In this document: one piece after another, positions 59,624-64,000 of the stretch
How positions within the stretch are numbered: position 1 is the stretch's first letter
How the letters are laid out: the number at the start of each line of letters is the position of its first letter
Source of the DNA: Lasiodiplodia sp. COLG20
Taxonomy: Eukaryota; Ascomycota; Dothideomycetes; Botryosphaeriales; Botryosphaeriaceae
Assembly: GCA_009801085.1 (NCBI GenBank)
Contig: VNWV01000007.1
Coordinates: 620,001 to 684,000 of the forward strand
Direction: 5' to 3'
Length of the DNA: 64,000 nucleotides
Made by a program: the position numbers and the translations under genes
The notes under the pieces: generated by a model
The model's database searches: none
Told to the model about the DNA's origin: nothing
What the model saw: the letters and a program-made list of their open reading frames with translations, nothing else

Positions 59624-62600
59624 ATGGTCCGCCTGCGGGAGATCCCCCGGACGGCCACCTTTGCTTGGTCTCCCGGCGCCGCCCCGCCGCTACTTGCTAC
59701 CGGCACCAGGGCCGGCGCTGTCGACGCAGACTTCTCCAACGAGACACAGCTGGAGCTATGGGACCTTGCGCTCAACTCCCCCGAGCACCCCGTCGAGCTC
59801 CAGCCCGCCGCCAGCATAAGCCTGGATTCGAGGTAAATGCGCCGCGAGGCCTCGCCCGCCGCACACGATCCCACGCGCAACCGCTGCCGTAGCTAACCGC
59901 CACGGTGACGCCAGGTTCCACGACATCGCCTGGAGCCAGCCCGATGAATCTCGCCCAAGGGGCATAATAGCAGGAGCTCTGGAGAGCGGAAACCTGGATC
60001 TCTGGGATGCGCAGAAGCTTTTGGATGGTGCCAGGTAGGCCAATTGACATTGCTGCTTCACCCCGCGCTCGTCTAACTAAGTCTAGTGACTCGTCCTTCC
60101 TCTCCCGCGTCTCCAAGCACACTGGCGCTATCAAGGCCCTTCAGTTCAATCCCTTCAAGCCCGAGCTGCTCGCAACTGCCGGCGCAAAAGGCGAGCTCTA
60201 TATCAACGACATCAACACCAACAACCCCTTCCGTCTCGGCAACACCGCTGCCCGCGCGGACGACTTCGAGGCCCTCGACTGGAACAAGAAGGTTCCCTAC
60301 ATCCTGGCTACCGGCAGCAATGGAGGTTTTGTGACTGTGTGGGATCTGAAGACAAAGAAGGAGAACTTGACTTTGAACAACTTTGGGAGGAAGGCTGTCA
60401 GCGCCGTGGCATGGGATCCCGATGTTCCCACGCGCCTGATTACTGCGGTGCCCAACGACCAGGATCCCCTGATCCTCATGTGGGATCTCAGGAACTCCAA
60501 TGCCCCAGAGCGCGTTCTCAAGGCACACGACCAGGGGGTGTTGTCTTTGTCATGGTGCAACCAAGACAGTGACTTGCTTCTGTCGTGCGGCAAGGACAAC
60601 CGGACCATCTGCTGGAACCCCCGCACCGGCCAGGCCTTGGGCGAGTTTCCCGTCGTCACCAACTGGACCTTCCAGACCAGGTTCCACCCTCACAACCCCG
60701 ACCTTCTTGCGACTGCCTCGTTCGATGGCAAGATTGCCGTGCAGACGCTACAGAATACGAAGCAGGATACGGATGCGGCTGCCGCCGCCGCAGCTCCTCT
60801 AGACGGCGAGGATTTCTTTGCAAGAGCCCAGACCCAGCCTCAGGTATCGACATTCACGCTTCCCCAGCCCCCTAAATGGATGCGGAAGCCTGTCGGCGTA
60901 TCTTTTGGCTTTGGTGGAAAGCTTATCAAGTTCGGGTCGGATGCTACTTCCAAGAACTCCAAGATCAGCATTTCTACGTTTGCTGTTGACCCCGCGGTTG
61001 GCGAGGCGACACAGAAGTTTGAGGAATCCCTGCAGAAGGGTGATTTGGCAAGCATTTGCGAGTCGAAGATCGCTGAGGCTAAGACCGAGGAGGAGAAGGC
61101 GGACTGGACTGTCATTGAGACTTTGATTTCTGGCAAGGCTCGCTCTAAGCTCCTGGACTACCTAGACTTCGGAAAGACGCCCAGCTCAGAGTCGGCAGAC
61201 GAGGAAAACAAGGAGGCCCAGACAAACGGCACGACCGAGAACGACGACGCGTCTTTCTTCGACAAGGCCGGTGATGGCGACGATTTCTTGTCTAACCTGG
61301 CAGCGACGAAGGGCGTCAAGACCAACAACCCCTTCAAGATTTACACCGGCGAGGAGTCGGACGCGGACAAGAACATTACGAACGCGCTAATGCTTGGGAA
61401 GTTTGAGCAAGCCCTGGATATCTGCTTGAAGGAGGACCGTCTTTCGGATGCATTCATGATTGCCATCTGTGGTGGCCAGAAGTGCATTGACAAGGCTCAG
61501 GCGGCTTACTTCAAGAAGAAGGCCGATGGCCCGAACTACCTTCGTCTGCTCGCTTCTGTTGTCGGTAAGAACCTTTGGGACGTTGTCTACAATGCGGATC
61601 TCGAGAACTGGAAGGAGGTTATGGCGACTCTTTGCACCTACGCAGATGAGTCGGAGTTCCCTGACCTCTGCGAGGCTCTTGGCGACCGTCTGGAGGAATC
61701 CATCCAAGAAGGGTCCGAGTCCGGCAGCGTCAGGAAGGACGCTTCCTTCTGCTATTTGGCGGGATCTAAGCTGGAGAAGGTCGTGGGTAACTGGGCTCAA
61801 GAGCTGCAGGAGAGCGAGGATGCTAGCATTGAGCAGAAAGAGGGCGACAATGCCTTCTCAATCCACGTTAAGTCCCTACAGAACTTCATCGAGAAGGTCA
61901 CCATTTTCAGGGAAGTCACGAAGTTCCAGGATTCGGAGCGCTCCAAGACGGAAGACTGGAAGCTTGCCCCGTTGTACGCTAAGTACGCGGAGTACGCTGA
62001 TGTTGTTGCCTCGCATGGCCAGTTGAGCATTGCTGAGAAGTACTTGGATCTTCTTCCCGAGCAGTACCCAGCTGCAGAGGTTGCAAGGAGCCGCGTCAAG
62101 CAGGCAACCCGTAAGGTTGCTGCTGCTCAGACTACCCACCAGAGGACCGCCACTGCTGCATCGACAACCCAAAGAGGACAGCGTGTTGTTCCCGCTTACA
62201 ACCCCATTGCCGCTGCCACTCCGGCTCCAGCGGCCAACGTGTACGCCCCGACAGGTGTTGCTACTCCACCGCAGCCTGTCTCTCAGTATGCTCCTCCCAG
62301 TGCCACTACTAAGGCCTACACCCCTGCTGGTTACCAGCCGCCTCAGGCGAGCATCCCCAAGCCGAACCCGTACGCTGGTTATGGCGGTTACCAGCCTCCG
62401 CAGCCGACCAGCATCGCGCCCCCTCCTCGTAACTTCTCTTCCTCCCCGGCTGTTCCTCCGGCGTCCCAAGCTGGCAATGTGGGCCAATGGAACGACCTTC
62501 CTGAGGATTTCGCGAAGCCCAAGGCCCCGAACTCTCGTCGTGGAACACCTGGTGCCGCTGGTGCCATCACTTCGCCGTTCCCCGGCGCGAATGTCGTCTC

Positions 62601-63672
62601 TCCTCCCCCTGGTGCTTCATCCTTCATGCAGCAGCAGAAGGCAACGCCGCCTCCTCCTCCGAAGGGTCCCCCGCAAGGACCTCCTCGTGTCACCTCTCCT
62701 CTCGCTGGCCCGAACTCTCCCACTGCTGCCGGTTTCGACGCGTCGAGAAGATCATCGGCGGCCGCAAATGCCTACGCTCCTCCTCAGCCTACCCAGCAGT
62801 TTGCTCCCCCTCAAGCAACCCTCCCTCGTGGTCCTTCGCCTTACAACCCTCCTCCAACAAGTGCGCCCCCTACCAACCGTTATGCTCCGGCCCCCAACAT
62901 GCAGCCTACTCCTCCTCCCCAGATGGCTGCGCCGCCGAGGCAGGTTGCTCCCAACCCTTATGCAGCTCAGCCGTCGTTCGGTGCGCCGTCGCCGGCTCAG
63001 ACTCCCACTGCTCCTCCGCAAGGACCTCCGCAGTCGTATGCTAGGCCACCGCCTTCTGGCCCACCACAAGGACCCCCTCGTGCCGGTCCGCCTCCGGGTG
63101 GTCCTCCGAGGGCTGGACCTCCGCCGGGTGGCCCGACGCCTGACTCGAGACCAGGAACTGCGCAGTCCAACCACAGCCCTCCTGCTCCCCCACCGAAGGC
63201 TCAGTACCGTAAGTAAAGTCTGTTCTCTGTAGTAAAATCCGTTATTCTGATCCAAGACAACAGCCGCCGGTGACCGCACGCACATTCCGGAGACTGCGAA
63301 GCCCATCTTCGAGATCCTCAACGCGGACATGGCCCGCATCAAGGCGCGGGCGCCGCAGAACTTCATGCCGCAGGTCCTTGATACGGAGAAGCGGTTGAAC
63401 ATTCTGTTCGACCATCTCAACAACGAGGACTTGCTCAAGCCCGATACGGTGCAGGAGATGGTGCAGCTGTCGCAGCACATCCAGAACCGCAGCTACGACG
63501 ACGCACAGGCGCTGTTCACCGGCCTGATGAAGAACAAGAATGACGAGGGTAGCAACTGGATGGTGAGTAACCCCTTTTCCGCGAGAAGTCTGGGATGCGG
63601 CTTTACTGATTTTATCATGAATAGGTTGGTGTCAAGCGCTTGATTCAAATGAGCAGGGCTACGCCTGTTTAA
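59624..63672 (+). CDS. SEC31: COPII coat outer-cage protein Sec31, 1,265 residues, five exons
   Basis: Exons 59624-59832, 59915-60034, 60087-63208, 63264-63562 and 63625-63672; introns 82, 52, 55 and 62 bp, GT-AG. The N-terminal seven-bladed WD40 propeller (about 1-340) begins [13 protein letters not shown] and includes [39 protein letters not shown] and [22 protein letters not shown] helical ACE1/Sec31-type domain follows (about 460-720; [20 protein letters not shown]). Next is a long Pro/Ala/Gln-rich disordered segment (about 740-1145) that contacts Sec23, and a C-terminal helical SRA1-like domain (about 1150-1265; [17 protein letters not shown]). Sec13-Sec31 forms the outer cage of COPII vesicles leaving the ER and stimulates Sar1 GTP hydrolysis through the proline-rich part. 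Length matches fungal Sec31. Confidence 0.96.
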
Positions 63673-64000
63673 AGGAGTACAAGGAACGGAACGGAACGAC
63701 TGTTAGTGATGCGCATATGCATGAATGGGTGTACGCAAAGGTGAATGGATGGGGATCATGAATTGATGATTCATCTGACATGTTTGCCGTGAGGGGGTGC
63801 AAGTGTAGTGTTGACAAAAGAGGAGAGAGTGTGTGGTTTGGTGATGCAGAGCAGGGTCTTTATTTTCTCTATAACAAAAGAACATCTCACTGCTGAAGCA
63901 GACAGATAATGCGGATGATTGTCTTTCATTTCTTTCGATTCCTGGGTCGCTTCCTCTTCGTGTGTAGAATTAAATTTCTCTATCTTGTTCATCCTTCCGA
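63673..64000. other. SEC31 3' flank, right edge of window
   Basis: 328 bp with no supported gene; includes the SEC31 3' UTR. Confidence 0.5.

Noticed and set aside
62030..63232. 400-codon plus-strand frame overlapping SEC31
   Set aside because: Alternate-frame reading of the proline-rich segment; Leu/Arg/Pro low complexity only.

Overview
This window is chromosomal DNA from a filamentous ascomycete (Pezizomycotina; Dothideomycetes is my best guess from gene content, not proven). The evidence is eukaryotic gene structure throughout: short introns of mostly 48-135 bp with GT..AG ends and a CTRAC/CTAAC-type branch site just before the acceptor, moderately GC-rich coding sequence, and fungus-specific families (intracellular GH51, Pxa2-type ABC half-transporter, Ama1, septation-upregulated protein, Sec31). 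I see no prokaryotic features, rRNA, tRNA, CRISPR or intact transposon. Exons were joined by hand using splice sites, reading phase and conserved protein families; no transcript data were available.

Layout. 0-8 kb is gene-poor and holds a small NTF2-like protein (minus) and a secreted 320-residue protein (minus). 8-11.5 kb encodes a 1,151-residue coiled-coil protein. 11.5-25.8 kb is almost empty; its one clear gene is a four-exon Uds1-like septation protein at 15-16.9 kb. From 25.8 kb to the end the window is dense with housekeeping genes, many in divergent pairs sharing promoters of about 330-660 bp: BET4 (Rab geranylgeranyltransferase alpha) with AMA1 (meiotic APC/C activator); RPS6 (40S eS6) with a PRPP synthetase; an MFS hexose transporter with an intracellular GH51 arabinofuranosidase; COX12 (cytochrome oxidase subunit VIb) with an MLRQ/NDUFA4-family protein; an RRM protein with SEC31. 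Between them lie an F-box gene, a short-chain dehydrogenase, a peroxisomal PXA2-type ABC half-transporter, dynactin p150 and RRP12.

How the genes fit together. Several pairs make functional sense. eS6 and PRPP synthetase both serve growth. The arabinofuranosidase and sugar transporter share a promoter rich in CreA-type motifs. COX12 and the MLRQ protein both belong to respiratory complexes, possibly the same one. RRP12 (ribosome export), SEC31 (COPII) and dynactin are core cell-biology genes.

The most unusual signal is in splicing. BET4 needs a GC-AG intron, gap-free against its family. The neighbouring AMA1 needs an intron that starts ATATGT and ends AC (a U2-like AT-AC intron) exactly where the conserved RVLDAP motif is interrupted. 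Retention of that intron would truncate the protein before its WD40 propeller. In budding yeast AMA1 is already known for meiosis-specific, Mer1-dependent splicing, so this is a candidate for an independent regulated-splicing switch. The first RPS6 intron also holds a perfect hairpin and a duplicated 10-mer.
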